Of a DNA stretch of 64,000 nt, positions 49,096 to 59,421 are shown piece after piece. The notes below the pieces were generated by a model that was not told where the DNA came from, ran no database searches, and saw nothing but the letters and a program-made list of their open reading frames with translations. Each line of letters begins with the position of its first letter. Within the stretch, counting starts at the first letter, position 1. The stretch is from Cyanobacterium stanieri LEGE 03274 (GTDB lineage: Bacteria; Cyanobacteriota; Cyanobacteriia; Cyanobacteriales; Cyanobacteriaceae). The position numbers were made by a program, and so were the translations under genes. The stretch is taken from positions 1 to 64,000 of the forward strand of contig NZ_JADEWC010000010.1 in assembly GCF_015207825.1 (NCBI RefSeq), given 5' to 3'.

Positions 49096-50556
49096 ATGGT
49101 TAAACTGAAGACAACAAAAAAAAGAATAAAGAGAATCGCACAACAAATAAATTTTTCCCCCAGTTGGCAAGGATGTATAATATTAAGTGTATTTTTACTG
49201 CTCTCCTGTGTTAGCTCCGTAGGCGCTCAAGATACCCTCGCAGAATTAACCGATGCGAGTAAAGAATTAAAAGTCGGTTTAGATACCTTTTGGGTGGTAT
49301 TCGCTTCAATTTTGGTCATTTTTATGAATGCTGGTTTCGCCATGTTAGAAACTGGTTTATGTCGGCGCAAGAATGCTGTTAATATGCTCTCCAAAAACTT
49401 AATCGTATTTGCCATTTCTACGGTGGCTTATTGGGCTGTGGGTTTTGCCCTCATGTTTGGAGATGGAACAAACTTTTTTGGGTTTAGTGGTTTTTTCCTT
49501 GCGGGGATGGATAATAGCCCCGCCATTAACGGTGAATATATTGGGGTTTATAGCTCCTTAGGTTCGATAAATATCCCCTTGGCCGCTAAATTTTTATTTC
49601 AAGTGGCTTTTGCTGGTACAGCGGCTACTATTGTTTCTGGTGCAGTGGCGGAAAGAATTAAATTTATTGATTTTATTTTGTTTAGTGTTTTCCTGGTGGC
49701 GATCGCCTATCCCCTCGTCGGACACTGGGTATGGGGAAATGGATGGTTAGCCCAGTTAGGATTCAAAGACTTTGCAGGTTCTACCGTAGTCCACTCCGTA
49801 GGGGGTTGGAGCGCTTTAGTTGGTTCTATTTTATTAGGTGCAAGGAATGGAAAATATAAACCATCAGGGGGAATCATGCCCTTACCTGGCCATAACTTAA
49901 GTTTAGCCACCCTAGGTTGTTTTATCCTTTGGATAGGATGGTTTGGTTTCAATGCAGGTTCAACCTTCGAGTTATCCCAAAATATTAGTTATATTGCCCT
50001 TACCACCAACTTAGCCGCCGCATCAGGGGCTATTTCCGCCACCATCATTAGTTGGGTATTGGCAGGAAAACCTGATTTATCTTTAATTATCAACGGTGTT
50101 TTATCGGGTTTAGTGGCTATTACCGCAAGTTGTGCCTTTGTGAGTTACGGTGACGCCATGATTATTGGCATTGTCGGTGGAGCGTTGGTTGTAGTCTCGG
50201 TATATTATTTAGATAATGTCAAAATTGATGACCCCGTGGGAGCTATTTCCGTTCACTTGGTCAACGGTATTTGGGGTACTATTGCTGTGGGTTTATTTGC
50301 TAGTCCAATAGTCTCAGGAGATCCAGAAATTAGGGGCTTATTTACTACGGGGAATATATCTTTATTAGGCACTCAACTACTGGGAATTTTTGTGGTAGGG
50401 GTGTTTATGGTGGTATATAGTTTTATTGTTTGGTCAATTCTTAAGGCTTTGTTAGGTTTGAGAGTCTCTGAGGAGGAAGAATATTTTGGCTTAGATATTG
50501 GCGAACATGGTATGGAGGCTTATAATGGTTTTTCTGAAGATGTGAACGAAATTTAA
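49096..50556 (+). CDS. amt: Ammonium transporter
   Basis: 486 aa integral membrane protein. An N-terminal signal sequence (about residues 25-44, IILSVFLLLSCVSSVGAQ) precedes 11 membrane segments. Family motifs: TFWVVFASILVIFMNAGFAMLETGLCRRKNAVNML, DFAGSTVVHSVGGWSALVG (His of the pore) and GAISVHLVNGIWGTIAVGLFA (second pore His). It imports ammonium when nitrogen is low and its channel is typically blocked by a PII protein. It has its own promoter. Confidence 0.96.
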   Translation: MVKLKTTKKRIKRIAQQINFSPSWQGCIILSVFLLLSCVSSVGAQDTLAELTDASKELKVGLDTFWVVFASILVIFMNAGFAMLETGLCRRKNAVNMLSKNLIVFAISTVAYWAVGFALMFGDGTNFFGFSGFFLAGMDNSPAINGEYIGVYSSLGSINIPLAAKFLFQVAFAGTAATIVSGAVAERIKFIDFILFSVFLVAIAYPLVGHWVWGNGWLAQLGFKDFAGSTVVHSVGGWSALVGSILLGARNGKYKPSGGIMPLPGHNLSLATLGCFILWIGWFGFNAGSTFELSQNISYIALTTNLAAASGAISATIISWVLAGKPDLSLIINGVLSGLVAITASCAFVSYGDAMIIGIVGGALVVVSVYYLDNVKIDDPVGAISVHLVNGIWGTIAVGLFASPIVSGDPEIRGLFTTGNISLLGTQLLGIFVVGVFMVVYSFIVWSILKALLGLRVSEEEEYFGLDIGEHGMEAYNGFSEDVNEI

Positions 50557-50717
50557 AGTTTTTGATTGATAGTTAACCTCAGTTTGGGATCTGTCAGTAT
50601 GATAGGGACGTGCCATGGTACGTCCCCACAGGTTGTAGTTATTAAGGTGATGAGGGGTATTAGTTTATACTAAATCTGTAAATCAAAACATACCTTAATT
50701 CACCAAAGCCAGATTAA

Positions 50718-50877
50718 CTGATACCAAATCCTTCTTAACTAATATACCTATCGGTTAATTTAAAATAGAGATGATTAGCCTATCAATCTACAACCATAAA
50801 CCTTGAAAAACTGTTCCCCGTCCTCTATTCCCTGTTCCCCGCCCTAATTAGTATATTATTACAACGGGATTTAGTAT
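50718..50877. repeat. Diverged copy of the 159-bp repeat
   Basis: About 160 bp that follows the order of the tandem units at 1321-1797: TACCAAATCC near the start, a middle part with TTAATTTAAAAT, then TTCCCCG/TTCCCTG heptamers, and GATTAGTATATTATT-type (ATTAGTATATTATTACAACG) ending in GGATTTAGTAT. Many substitutions separate it from the tandem copies. Confidence 0.75.
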
Positions 50878-50882
50878 GATAA

Positions 50883-50904
50883 GGTGGGTGATGTACTCCC
50901 CACC
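50883..50904. terminator. Hairpin before the convergent ilvD end
   Basis: GGTGGG at 50883-50888 pairs with CCCACC at 50899-50904. It lies between amt and ilvD and could end either transcript; the T content after it is modest. Confidence 0.4.
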
Positions 50905-50951
50905 ATTAAAACTTTTTCAGACTTCGTAACAACTATTATCCCGCACTAAAG

Positions 50952-52637
50952 TTATTTACTTTCCAAGTCAGTGACAGCCCCAAGACTACTAGAAGAAACC
51001 AACTTGGCATATTTGCCGAGGATACCTCGACGATAACGAGGTTGGGGAGGTTGCCAATGCTGACGACGTTGGTTAAGTTCTTCTTCGGATACATTAATTT
51101 GTAAAAGTTTTTGTTTAGCATCAATGGTAATACTGTCTCCCTCTTTAACAAGGGCAATGTTTCCACCTACCGCAGCTTCTGGGGCTACGTGTCCGACGAC
51201 TAAGCCATAAGTTCCCCCAGAAAAACGTCCATCGGTGATTAAACCCACCTTATCGCCCAATCCTGCACCGATAATGGCAGAGGTAGGAGCTAACATTTCT
51301 CGCATCCCAGGGCCGCCCACGGGGCCTTCATAGCGAACGATAACCACGTCTCCTGCGACAATTTTTCCTGAAAGGATAGCATCAAGACATTCTTCCTCTG
51401 ATTCAAATACCCGGGCAGGGCCAGTGATGACGGGGTTTTTCACACCACTAATTTTCGCTACTGAACCTTCAGAGGCAAGATTTCCTTTGAGGATTGCTAG
51501 ATGCCCTTCTTGATACAGAGGATTACCCCATTGACGGATTACGTCTTGATTGGCGGGGGGTGTTTCGGGTACATCTGCTAATACTTCTGCCAGGGTTTGC
51601 CCTGTAATGGTGAGAGCATCGCCATGGAGTATGCCGTTAGCTAATAACATTTTCATTACTTGAGGGATACCCCCTGCTTTGTGTAAGTCAACGGTGACGT
51701 AACGTCCTGAGGGTTTTAAATCACAGATGACGGGGACTTTTTGACGGATAGCTTCAAAGTCATCTAAGGTTAGTTCTACGCCGATGGTATTGGCGATCGC
51801 CAATAAATGTAGTACAGAATTAGTAGATCCCCCCACGGCCATAATGACGGCGATGGCATTTTCAAAAGCCTTACGGGTGAGTAAATCTTTAGGTAAAATT
51901 TGTTTACGGATAGCATTAACCAAAGCCTCCGCAGATTTTTGGGTACTTTCCACCTTTTCATAATCTTCCGCTGCCATGGTAGAAGAATAGGGTAAACTAA
52001 TCCCCATCGCCTCAAAGGCAGAAGACATGGTATTTGCTGTAAACATACCACCACAAGAACCAGCCCCAGGACAAGCATTTTTTTCCACCGCTGTCAATTG
52101 GGATTCGTCAATCTTACCTGCGCTATACTGCCCTACAGCTTCAAAAGCACTCACAACGGTTAAATCTTCCCCATTGAGATGCCCCGGTTTAATAGTTCCA
52201 CCATAAACAAAAATAGCAGGGATATTCATTCTTGCCATGGCAATCATCGCCCCAGGCATATTTTTATCACAACCACCAATGGCAATCACCCCATCAAGAC
52301 TTTGCCCCTTACACACTGTCTCAATAGAATCTGCAATCACATCCCGAGAAACCAAAGAGTATTTCATACCTTCAGTACCCATGGAAATACCATCACTGAT
52401 GGTAATAGTCCCAAACATCTGAGGCATTCCCCCCGCCTCCTTAATGCTTTTTTGAGCCTCCATGGCAAGGTCATTTAAACCCATATTACAAGGAGTAATG
52501 GTACTATAACCATTGGCAACCCCGATGATAGGTTTAGTAAAGTCATTATCTCCAAATCCTACGGCCCTGAGCATAGCTCGGTTGGGCGCTCTTTGTACTC
52601 CCTGGGTAATCGCTTGGCTTTTAAGATTCTCTGTCAT
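50952..52637 (-). CDS. ilvD: Dihydroxy-acid dehydratase
   Basis: Dehydrates 2,3-dihydroxy acids in valine, leucine and isoleucine synthesis. 561 aa. Iron-sulfur cysteines sit in [11 protein letters not shown] near 120 and [16 protein letters not shown] near 192; the third lies in the N-terminal [13 protein letters not shown]. Catalytic Ser is in [19 protein letters not shown] near the end. Partner acetolactate synthase is 14 kb away, so no operon. Oxygen tolerance type of the cluster cannot be read from sequence. Confidence 0.96.
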   Translation of the reverse strand: MTENLKSQAITQGVQRAPNRAMLRAVGFGDNDFTKPIIGVANGYSTITPCNMGLNDLAMEAQKSIKEAGGMPQMFGTITISDGISMGTEGMKYSLVSRDVIADSIETVCKGQSLDGVIAIGGCDKNMPGAMIAMARMNIPAIFVYGGTIKPGHLNGEDLTVVSAFEAVGQYSAGKIDESQLTAVEKNACPGAGSCGGMFTANTMSSAFEAMGISLPYSSTMAAEDYEKVESTQKSAEALVNAIRKQILPKDLLTRKAFENAIAVIMAVGGSTNSVLHLLAIANTIGVELTLDDFEAIRQKVPVICDLKPSGRYVTVDLHKAGGIPQVMKMLLANGILHGDALTITGQTLAEVLADVPETPPANQDVIRQWGNPLYQEGHLAILKGNLASEGSVAKISGVKNPVITGPARVFESEEECLDAILSGKIVAGDVVIVRYEGPVGGPGMREMLAPTSAIIGAGLGDKVGLITDGRFSGGTYGLVVGHVAPEAAVGGNIALVKEGDSITIDAKQKLLQINVSEEELNQRRQHWQPPQPRYRRGILGKYAKLVSSSSLGAVTDLESK

Positions 52638-52706
52638 TATCTATTAAAATGTTACTTTAGATACTATATATTTTCTCATGTTCTGAATACAGTGGTTATT
52701 CTCTTT

Positions 52707-53375
52707 TTAAGACTCTACTTTGGGCTGTCTGAGTTGTTGATGAACCCTTGCTAAGTACCACATATAATCATCTACTTTATATTTTATCGCTTCGTTGATG
52801 TGAAAGCGCGATTTTTCAATGTTACTGGAAATGGTTTTACCTACTTCTAACATGGGAATTTCTCCCCGATGGGCTTCATAAAATAACCCTAAATATAAAT
52901 GAATATAAAGATTATCCCTTGTGCTGTTAGTTTTTTCTAATGCTAATAGATTTTCGGGGGAATAATGCCCTGCAAATAGTTGATATATTTTTCTCATGAC
53001 GGGGCGAGGATCATATTTTACAGGTAAAAGAGATTCTCTGGCTTCTTTTATTCCTTCTAGTTGGGCAATACAAAGAAAATTCCAAATTGTTTCTTCTACG
53101 TCTTGGGAATTAACACTTAAGTCAATTTCAAATTGTCTTGCTCCTTGGGCATATTTACCTAAGTAATAATAGGATAAGCCTCTTTGCCATAGATATGGTG
53201 TCAGTTGGGGGTTTAATTCTTCGGCTTTGTTATAGTCTCTTAGGGATTCTATTAAACGTCCTAATTTAAAGTAGGTCATACCACGGCGAATATAATTACT
53301 GGCATCGAAGGGATAAATACGTAATTTTTTATTCCACCTAATCAATTCTTTTTCTATTTCGTTGTTATTATTCAT
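52707..53375 (-). CDS. Tetratricopeptide repeat protein
   Basis: 222 aa, soluble. TPR-like helices cover residues about 20-100 (IRRGMTYFKLGRLIESLRDYNKAEELNPQL and LWQRGLSYYYLGKYAQGARQFEIDLSVN). The C-terminal half is helical too (YIHLYLGLFYEAHRGEIPMLEVGKTI). It resembles the conserved cyanobacterial TPR proteins of unknown role; it probably mediates protein-protein contacts. Upstream of ilvD in the same direction, with a 69-bp gap. Confidence 0.82.
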   Translation of the reverse strand: MNNNNEIEKELIRWNKKLRIYPFDASNYIRRGMTYFKLGRLIESLRDYNKAEELNPQLTPYLWQRGLSYYYLGKYAQGARQFEIDLSVNSQDVEETIWNFLCIAQLEGIKEARESLLPVKYDPRPVMRKIYQLFAGHYSPENLLALEKTNSTRDNLYIHLYLGLFYEAHRGEIPMLEVGKTISSNIEKSRFHINEAIKYKVDDYMWYLARVHQQLRQPKVES

Positions 53376-53646
53376 CTAATCACCTATTTTATAAGGCTTT
53401 ATGTCCTATTCTATGTTATTTATGGCAGATAAAATTTTACTAAAATTATAAGTCTGACGATCGCACCTTATTTTTTTGAAAGGATTTAAAAATAAGCTAA
53501 AAAATGCAATCTAACTATTAAATGGTCATTTTTAACAATCTAATGGGTGATAATGACAAAAATATTGGGAAGATTTACATAAATCAGTATATCATTAAAA
53601 GCAAAATTATTAATATCAACTAGGTAGTGTTGAGGAGAGCGAAAAA

Positions 53647-55068
53647 GTGAATACCATAGATCTAAACGGCAAACCATTTCATTTTATCGGCGTTGGTGGT
53701 ATCGGCATGTCTGCCCTAGCCCATGTTTTGGCTAAAAGGGGAGTCCCGATTTCAGGCTCTGATCTCAAATCCACCCACATTACCGAACGTTTAGAATCTA
53801 TGGGAGCTAAAATTTTCTTTACCCAAGAAGCTAGTAACATAGATCAATTGTACCAAATTAATGGCAAAAAAGATCAAAAAAATCTTCAGGTAGTATGTTC
53901 TACGGCCATAAATAATAATAACTCAGAATATCAGGCAGTGATAGAGAAAGGTTATCCCATCTTCCATCGCTCAGATTTATTGGCGGCGTTAATTAAAGAT
54001 TATCAAAGCATTGCGGTGGCAGGTACTCACGGTAAAACCACTACCAGTAGTATGATTGGTTATATGTTATTGGAGTCTAAGTTAGATCCTACCGTAATTG
54101 TGGGGGGGGAAGTGAGTGCTTGGGGTGGTAATGCAAGGTTAGGGGATAGTAATTTGTTGGTAGCAGAGGCGGATGAGTCGGATGGCTCTTTGATAAAACA
54201 TTCTCCTACCATGGGTATTATTACTAATATTGAACTTGATCACCCTGATCATTATAAAGATTTAAATCAGTTGGTGGATATTTTTAATCAGTTTAGCTCT
54301 CAATCTGATTTAACCATTGCTTGTATCGATTGCCCTGTAGTAAAGGAAAACATTAAGGCAAATATCACCTATAGTATTAATCCCGATTCTGGGGCTAATT
54401 ATATCGCTACTAATATTGTTCATCAGCCCAAGGGTTCTCAGGCTCAAGTATGGGAAAATGGACAGTTATTGGGGAATATATCTTTATTATTATCCGGTAA
54501 TCATAATGTTAGTAATGCCCTAAGTGCGATCGCCGTTGGCCGTAAATTGGGACTAGATTTTGATACCATAGCCCAAGCCCTTAGCACCTTTGACGGAGCC
54601 AAAAGACGCTTTGAATATAAGGGCAAATTTCAGGGCGCTACCCTCATTGATGACTATGCCCACCATCCCAGTGAAATTCGTTGCACCCTAGAAGCCGCTC
54701 GTACCCGATTACCGCAATATGATGCTAGTCGAGTGGTTGCTATTTTTCAACCCCATCGTTATAGTCGTACTGAAACATTTTTAGAAGATTTTGCTCGGTG
54801 TTTTGCTTCTGCTGATGTAGTTATTTTGACGGACATTTATAGTGCTGGGGAAGATAATAAAACGGGCATTACGGGGCAAAAATTAGCGGAAACCGTTGAA
54901 AAATACCATGATGAAGTTATTTATTATCCTCAATTGTCTTCTTTAAAAAACTTCCTTGCTGATTTTCTTCAACCCACAGATTTAACTTTATTTTTGGGTG
55001 CAGGAAATCTTAATCAAACCATTGCCGAATTATTAAAACTTGAGGAAGATTCCTTGTTAGTGGCTTAG
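53647..55068 (+). CDS. murC: UDP-N-acetylmuramate-L-alanine ligase
   Basis: Adds L-Ala to UDP-MurNAc in peptidoglycan synthesis, using ATP. 473 aa. N-terminal Rossmann-like motif FIGVGGIGMSALAHVLAKRG near residue 13; central ATP motif AGTHGKTTTSSMIGYML near 126; LLVAEADESDGSL and the C-terminal FQPHRYSRTETFLEDF follow. The start is GTG, preceded by GAGGAGAG. It is followed by murB, the usual order, after a 68-bp gap when murB starts at 55137. Confidence 0.96.
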   Translation: MNTIDLNGKPFHFIGVGGIGMSALAHVLAKRGVPISGSDLKSTHITERLESMGAKIFFTQEASNIDQLYQINGKKDQKNLQVVCSTAINNNNSEYQAVIEKGYPIFHRSDLLAALIKDYQSIAVAGTHGKTTTSSMIGYMLLESKLDPTVIVGGEVSAWGGNARLGDSNLLVAEADESDGSLIKHSPTMGIITNIELDHPDHYKDLNQLVDIFNQFSSQSDLTIACIDCPVVKENIKANITYSINPDSGANYIATNIVHQPKGSQAQVWENGQLLGNISLLLSGNHNVSNALSAIAVGRKLGLDFDTIAQALSTFDGAKRRFEYKGKFQGATLIDDYAHHPSEIRCTLEAARTRLPQYDASRVVAIFQPHRYSRTETFLEDFARCFASADVVILTDIYSAGEDNKTGITGQKLAETVEKYHDEVIYYPQLSSLKNFLADFLQPTDLTLFLGAGNLNQTIAELLKLEEDSLLVA

Positions 55069-55136
55069 TTTTCCCCTTGGGGTTTTCATTTATTACTTTT
55101 TTTGTTGTTTACTTTTATTATTGTTGTGTAAAAAAA

Positions 55137-56078
55137 ATGGCGATCGCACCTAATAACCCTATAACTGATTCTTTGACTAATCCTATCACTCTCCCCCATA
55201 CAGACTGTTTAATTCATCAAAAAGTTCACCTTGCCCCCTATACTTCCTATCGGGTGGGGGGAAAAGCCCAATGGTATGCCGAACCCAAGGCGTGGCATGA
55301 CATTCAAGAAGTATTCCACTGGATAGATAAACAACAAATACCCTTTACTTGTTTAGGTAAAGGCTCAAATTTGCTTATCTGTGATGGGGGTATCGATGGC
55401 TTAGTTTTAAACACCCGTTACCTCAATCAATACACCATGGATGAATCTAACCATACTATTACCGTGGGTGCTGGTTATTCCCTACCTAAATTGGCTTGGC
55501 AAGTGGCAAAAAAAGGCTGGGAAGGGCTAGAATGGGCGGTGGGTATCCCCGGTACTATGGGGGGTGCTGTGGTCATGAATGCTGGGGCGCACAAGGGCTG
55601 TATAGCTGATGTTTTACTAAGGGCGATCGTTGCTTATCCTGATGGTACAATCAAAGAGTTATCAGGGAAAGAATTAGAATACTCTTACCGCACCTCAAAG
55701 TTACAAAAAGAATCCGCCTTGGTTTTAAGTGCTACCCTCCAATTATCCCCTACTTCCACCCGAGAGGCGGTAATGGCAATTACGGGAAATAATTTTAAAC
55801 AGCGTAAGCAAACTCAACCCTACGATAAACCTAGTTGTGGTAGTGTTTTTCGTAACCCTCAACCTCAAGCGGCAGGGTGGTTAATCGAGCAAATTGGTTT
55901 AAAGGGTTATCAAATTGGTGGAGCGCAAGTAGCCCATCGTCATGCTAATTTTATCCTTAATGCTGGTAATGCGACGGCTAAGGATATTTATAGTTTAATT
56001 CATCATGTCCAAGAGCAGGTACATAATAGTTGGTCTATTTTGCTCCATCCTGAGGTTAGAATGTTAGGGGAGTTTTAG
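55137..56078 (+). CDS. murB: UDP-N-acetylenolpyruvoylglucosamine reductase
   Basis: Reduces UDP-GlcNAc-enolpyruvate to UDP-MurNAc with NADPH and FAD. 313 aa. FAD segment APYTSYRVGGKAQWYAEP, GSNLLICDGGIDGLVL, EWAVGIPGTMGGAVVMNAGAH, catalytic Ser in PSCGSVFRNPQPQAAGWLIEQ, and Glu in HPEVRMLGEF. I chose ATG at 55137; the TTG at 55077 would add a hydrophobic, Phe/Tyr-rich stretch not seen in the family. Follows murC in the same direction. Confidence 0.95.
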   Translation: MAIAPNNPITDSLTNPITLPHTDCLIHQKVHLAPYTSYRVGGKAQWYAEPKAWHDIQEVFHWIDKQQIPFTCLGKGSNLLICDGGIDGLVLNTRYLNQYTMDESNHTITVGAGYSLPKLAWQVAKKGWEGLEWAVGIPGTMGGAVVMNAGAHKGCIADVLLRAIVAYPDGTIKELSGKELEYSYRTSKLQKESALVLSATLQLSPTSTREAVMAITGNNFKQRKQTQPYDKPSCGSVFRNPQPQAAGWLIEQIGLKGYQIGGAQVAHRHANFILNAGNATAKDIYSLIHHVQEQVHNSWSILLHPEVRMLGEF

Positions 56079-56198
56079 TTATCATCTGAAATATCATTGA
56101 ATTGTTAAACTAACTGATAGTTATTTCAATGTTCTATCGGATATGTTTTGGCGTTTGATGATATTTCATGTCAAGATTGATTCACTACATTTACTGTA

Positions 56199-56933
56199 TT
56201 AAAAACTTTCTCCCACTCTTAAAGTTAGGGATTGATTGTTACGATTAATAATCACTTCATTATCATATATACTACCTAAAGTCCAGCCCGTAGATGCGAT
56301 CGCACTTCCCACCCCCACTCTTTCGGTGATATTATCAATATTAAAGAGGGCAAATCCGCCTCCATCGGGTAACTGAATTACTCCTACTAAGGCATTTTTT
56401 TTCTGACTATTAACCGTTGTGTTGGTGGCAACGTTTTCCCCTGAGGGATTAAGGGGCGGTGGAGGTAAATTATCACCATTTAACACTGGCACTGTTTCTG
56501 GGCGACTAGGGGTAATGGGAGTAGGGGGAGGGGGCGCTGGTAAAGATTGGGGATTTTGATCGGGAATTGTTATATTTGATTCTAGTAAGGGGGGAAGAGG
56601 TAAATCAACGGCATTGGGTAAAGGGGGAGGAGTTGGAATCGGTAAGGCGGAAATTTCTGGGGGTGTATTATTTAAGGGGGAAGGTAAGGGGGAAATTTCT
56701 GTAGGGTTAAGGTTGCTTGGGCTTTCCAATAGAAGATTATTATCTTCTTCAATTTCTTGGTTAGGATTACTGTTTCTTTCTAGGAGGTTTTGGTTATTGG
56801 TAATTACCGATTGACGATATTGTCTATATAACCAAGTACTAACAATGATTAGGTAAATGGTAGCGCCTAAAAAAATTAACCTATCAAAGTAGGGGGGATA
56901 TTTGATTTTTTTTCCAAATCCTAGTCTATTCAT
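56199..56933 (-). CDS. Proline-rich membrane protein with GspC/PilP-like C-terminal domain
   Basis: 244 aa. A membrane helix (about residues 21-37, LIFLGATIYLIIVSTWL) is followed by a long Pro-rich linker (for example SLPAPPPPTPITPSRPE). The C-terminal about 65 residues, LVGVIQLPDGGGFALFNIDNITERVGVGSAIASTGWTLGSI, fold like GspC/PilP periplasmic domains of secretion and pilus systems. It could anchor a pilus or secretion complex, but no such genes lie beside it here. Confidence 0.72.
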   Translation of the reverse strand: MNRLGFGKKIKYPPYFDRLIFLGATIYLIIVSTWLYRQYRQSVITNNQNLLERNSNPNQEIEEDNNLLLESPSNLNPTEISPLPSPLNNTPPEISALPIPTPPPLPNAVDLPLPPLLESNITIPDQNPQSLPAPPPPTPITPSRPETVPVLNGDNLPPPPLNPSGENVATNTTVNSQKKNALVGVIQLPDGGGFALFNIDNITERVGVGSAIASTGWTLGSIYDNEVIINRNNQSLTLRVGESF

Positions 56934-57039
56934 TGCCTTTTCTCATGCACCACAACAATATCATAATCAATTTTTTGGATAGGTGAATTATTAGTTTATA
57001 TTTTTTTTCACATATTAATAATACAATGAGGCTTTATCT

Positions 57040-57498
57040 TTAATAAATAATGATATTTTCTTCTTGAAATCTTCTATCTTCGTCTAATTGCCAACAAAAT
57101 AATTTTTCTACCTGTTTTTCCACCACTGACATTATTATATAAGAATATCCTTCCCATGCGATCGCCCTGTCAAACTCCGAAGGAATAGCAGGATGATTAG
57201 GATGAGAGTGATAGATACCAATAATATCGAGATTTTTCCCTCTAACTTCCTTTTGAATTTGTAACATAGTTTTAGGGGCGATCGCAAAGTTTTCTTGTTT
57301 TCCTAAATCTGGTTTATCCATTATTTCTCTCAAAAAATAACGTTGATTTTCCCAATCATTAATCGTAGGAATAACCTTCACTACTACATTATAATTATTC
57401 TCTTTTTTTCCAATTAATAAACCACAACACTCATCAGGATAATGTAACCTTCCTTCCCCCTTGATTAACTGTAAATCACTCTCCTTAATTTTAATCAT
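57040..57498 (-). CDS. JAB/MPN-domain metallopeptidase (M67)
   Basis: 152 aa. A JAB domain metal motif is seen in DIIGIYHSHPNHPAIPSEFDR (H-x-H-x(7)-S-x2-D), with the upstream Glu in DECCGLLIGKKE. Such enzymes cleave small ubiquitin-like tails or process sulfur carriers; the substrate here is unknown. I chose the ATG at 57498, 4 bases after the birA stop; a longer reading (to 57633) lies within birA. Probable two-gene unit with birA. Confidence 0.85.
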   Translation of the reverse strand: MIKIKESDLQLIKGEGRLHYPDECCGLLIGKKENNYNVVVKVIPTINDWENQRYFLREIMDKPDLGKQENFAIAPKTMLQIQKEVRGKNLDIIGIYHSHPNHPAIPSEFDRAIAWEGYSYIIMSVVEKQVEKLFCWQLDEDRRFQEENIIIY

Positions 57499-57502
57499 TA
57501 TC

Positions 57503-58321
57503 TTATTTTCTTTCCAAAATTTTACTAAACTGATTACCATCATATAAAGTAATAGCATAATCATCAGGAGATAAAGAAACTTTACTACTAGCCCCCATAG
57601 CAGAAAACCTAATCTCCAAATTACCATTAACATCTATCCCTTTTACCCGCCCTTGAATATTTTCATAAACTACATTTTTACCTCGATAAATTAAATATTG
57701 ATTATACTTTTTTACCAAGGAATTGATGCCTTGATTCTTATAAATACGATAACCATTAAAAATTCCTTTTACTATAGTATTTAATAAAGAATAATAAGAA
57801 TTAATATAATCACCATTTGTATTTTTTAAATAAGTACAAAGACTAATACCACTATCTAAACTTAACTTATTTTCCCAATTTATTCCCACCCCAATAATAC
57901 TATTATTTATAACGCCATTTTGACTACGTACCTCTGATAATATTCCCCCTAATTTTTTATTATCTAAAATAAGATCATTTAACCACTTAATTTTAACAGG
58001 AATATTATTTTTATTTAACTCCTCCGTAATACCCACCGCTGAAAAAAGAGTTAAATCTCTTATGTTTGCAAAAGTCACCTCAGAGGATAAAACCACAGTT
58101 AAATATAATCCTCCCAAACCAGAATCCCAATAATTACCCCTTTGCCCTTTTCCTGCAGTTTGTTGTTTTGCCACCACCACAAAAGGCATATCTGTTTTTT
58201 CTCGACATAACTCCCATGCTTTAATATTAGTTGAGGCTAAAACCTCATAGACGTAGCACGAAATTTTATGGGATGATAAACCATAAGTGTCAGACGACAA
58301 TTCAATAATCTTTTTTTCCAT
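57503..58321 (-). CDS. birA: Biotin-[acetyl-CoA-carboxylase] ligase
   Basis: Attaches biotin to the carboxyl carrier protein of acetyl-CoA carboxylase. 272 aa, without the N-terminal DNA-binding domain of E. coli BirA. Biotin/ATP loop VAKQQTAGKGQRGNYWDS near residue 55 and KIKWLNDLILDNKKLGGILSEV near 105 are the family signatures. The JAB peptidase gene starts 4 bases after its stop. Confidence 0.92.
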   Translation of the reverse strand: MEKKIIELSSDTYGLSSHKISCYVYEVLASTNIKAWELCREKTDMPFVVVAKQQTAGKGQRGNYWDSGLGGLYLTVVLSSEVTFANIRDLTLFSAVGITEELNKNNIPVKIKWLNDLILDNKKLGGILSEVRSQNGVINNSIIGVGINWENKLSLDSGISLCTYLKNTNGDYINSYYSLLNTIVKGIFNGYRIYKNQGINSLVKKYNQYLIYRGKNVVYENIQGRVKGIDVNGNLEIRFSAMGASSKVSLSPDDYAITLYDGNQFSKILERK

Positions 58322-58543
58322 GACACACCATAAAACTATCAGTCAATAAGTATATCTTTTAAGCCCACAGTTGCTTTAATAAAATTAAAAATGATTAATC
58401 TAAAATTGATAAAATAATTTTTTCCACAAAAGTACTCAATTATATACAATACTTAATTTATTAAGTTGTACTATAAATTGTAATATGTCATCAACAACTT
58501 TCAAAAAAATAACCTCTTGACTAATAATCATTTATCAAAATTT

Positions 58544-59011
58544 ATGTCATCTCAGTCTCAAGATATATTCTCAGAAAACTATTATTCATTGGATAACTAT
58601 TTACAACTAATATATATAGCCCTACTTTCCCTAGAAATTGATCATAAAATCACCACTATTCCTAAAAATAAAACTGATTTAAATTTTGTCATTACATCTG
58701 TTATTAAAATCATTAAAAAAAGTGACGAATTAATATATCGTGCGGTATCTCTTTGGGAACAAATAAACTCCTCTGATAATAAAGAATATTATGGCATTGT
58801 CAAAAAATACTTAGAAACATTTAACCAATTATTAAATGTAAATGGAAAAATAACCATAAATTTAGAAGAAAAAGATATATCAATCATAGCCTTTAAAATG
58901 TTAACAGATTTATTATTTTATAGTAGTATGTCTGGAGAAAGACTATTAAGAAATAAATTAGAATTGTTATTCGATTTAAAAGTTGAGCAAGAGGAAAATA
59001 ATGAAGTTTAA
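58544..59011 (+). CDS. Conserved protein of unknown function
   Basis: 155 aa, soluble, predominantly helical with low-complexity polar sequence at the N-terminus. Segments: YYSLDNYLQLIYIALLSLEIDHKITTIPKN, IIKIIKKSDELIYRAVSLWEQIN and DISIIAFKMLTDLLFYSSM. No catalytic motif. I chose the ATG at 58544 instead of the TTG at 58517. Its stop overlaps the cutA start by 11 bp. Confidence 0.6.
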   Translation: MSSQSQDIFSENYYSLDNYLQLIYIALLSLEIDHKITTIPKNKTDLNFVITSVIKIIKKSDELIYRAVSLWEQINSSDNKEYYGIVKKYLETFNQLLNVNGKITINLEEKDISIIAFKMLTDLLFYSSMSGERLLRNKLELLFDLKVEQEENNEV

Positions 59012-59333
59012 AGATTTAGGTATCATTTTAGTAAGTGCATCATCGGAAGAAGAAGCTCATAAAATAGCATCTACATTGATTGAGGCTAGTTTGGCTGCTT
59101 GTGTTACTTTTTCTCCTATGACGGCGGTTTACACTTGGGAGGGTGAATTGAATTGTAATGAGGAATGGCAATTAATTATTAAAACAGATTTAACGCTATT
59201 TGATGTTATTGTTCATACCATTCAAGATGTACATTCTTACGAAATTCCCGAAATTATCGCCTTACCTATCGTAAAAGGTTCATCTCGTTATTTGGGTTGG
59301 ATGGTAGAAGAATTGACAAATGAGAAAGAATAA
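59001..59333 (+). CDS. cutA: Divalent cation tolerance protein CutA
   Basis: 110-aa trimeric PII-like fold protein. The characteristic segments are LASCVTFSPM-like (LAACVTFSPMTAVYTWEGELNCNEEWQLIIKT) and VHSYEIPEIIALPIVKGSSRYLGWM. The start is the ATG behind GAGG, not the TTG at 58983. It overlaps the upstream unknown gene by 11 bp. The role in copper tolerance is uncertain across the family. Confidence 0.93.
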   Translation: MKFKDLGIILVSASSEEEAHKIASTLIEASLAACVTFSPMTAVYTWEGELNCNEEWQLIIKTDLTLFDVIVHTIQDVHSYEIPEIIALPIVKGSSRYLGWMVEELTNEKE

Positions 59334-59421
59334 TTAATAATAATTCGGGTGCTTTATTATTTTAAGACAAAACATTTATTGTTTTTTTTACTATTTTTTA
59401 AATTGCAATATAAATAATTTT

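Larger units (their letters stand above)
50557..50951. other. Intergenic spacer with diverged 159-type repeat
   Basis: A 395-bp spacer between the 3' ends of amt and the convergent ilvD. It holds the diverged repeat at about 50718-50877 and a hairpin at 50883-50904. The first part (50557-50717) shows nothing I can name. Confidence 0.6.

Noticed and set aside
57499..57633. N-terminal extension of the JAB peptidase frame
   Set aside because: It lies entirely within birA on the same strand; the ATG at 57498 gives the normal domain start.
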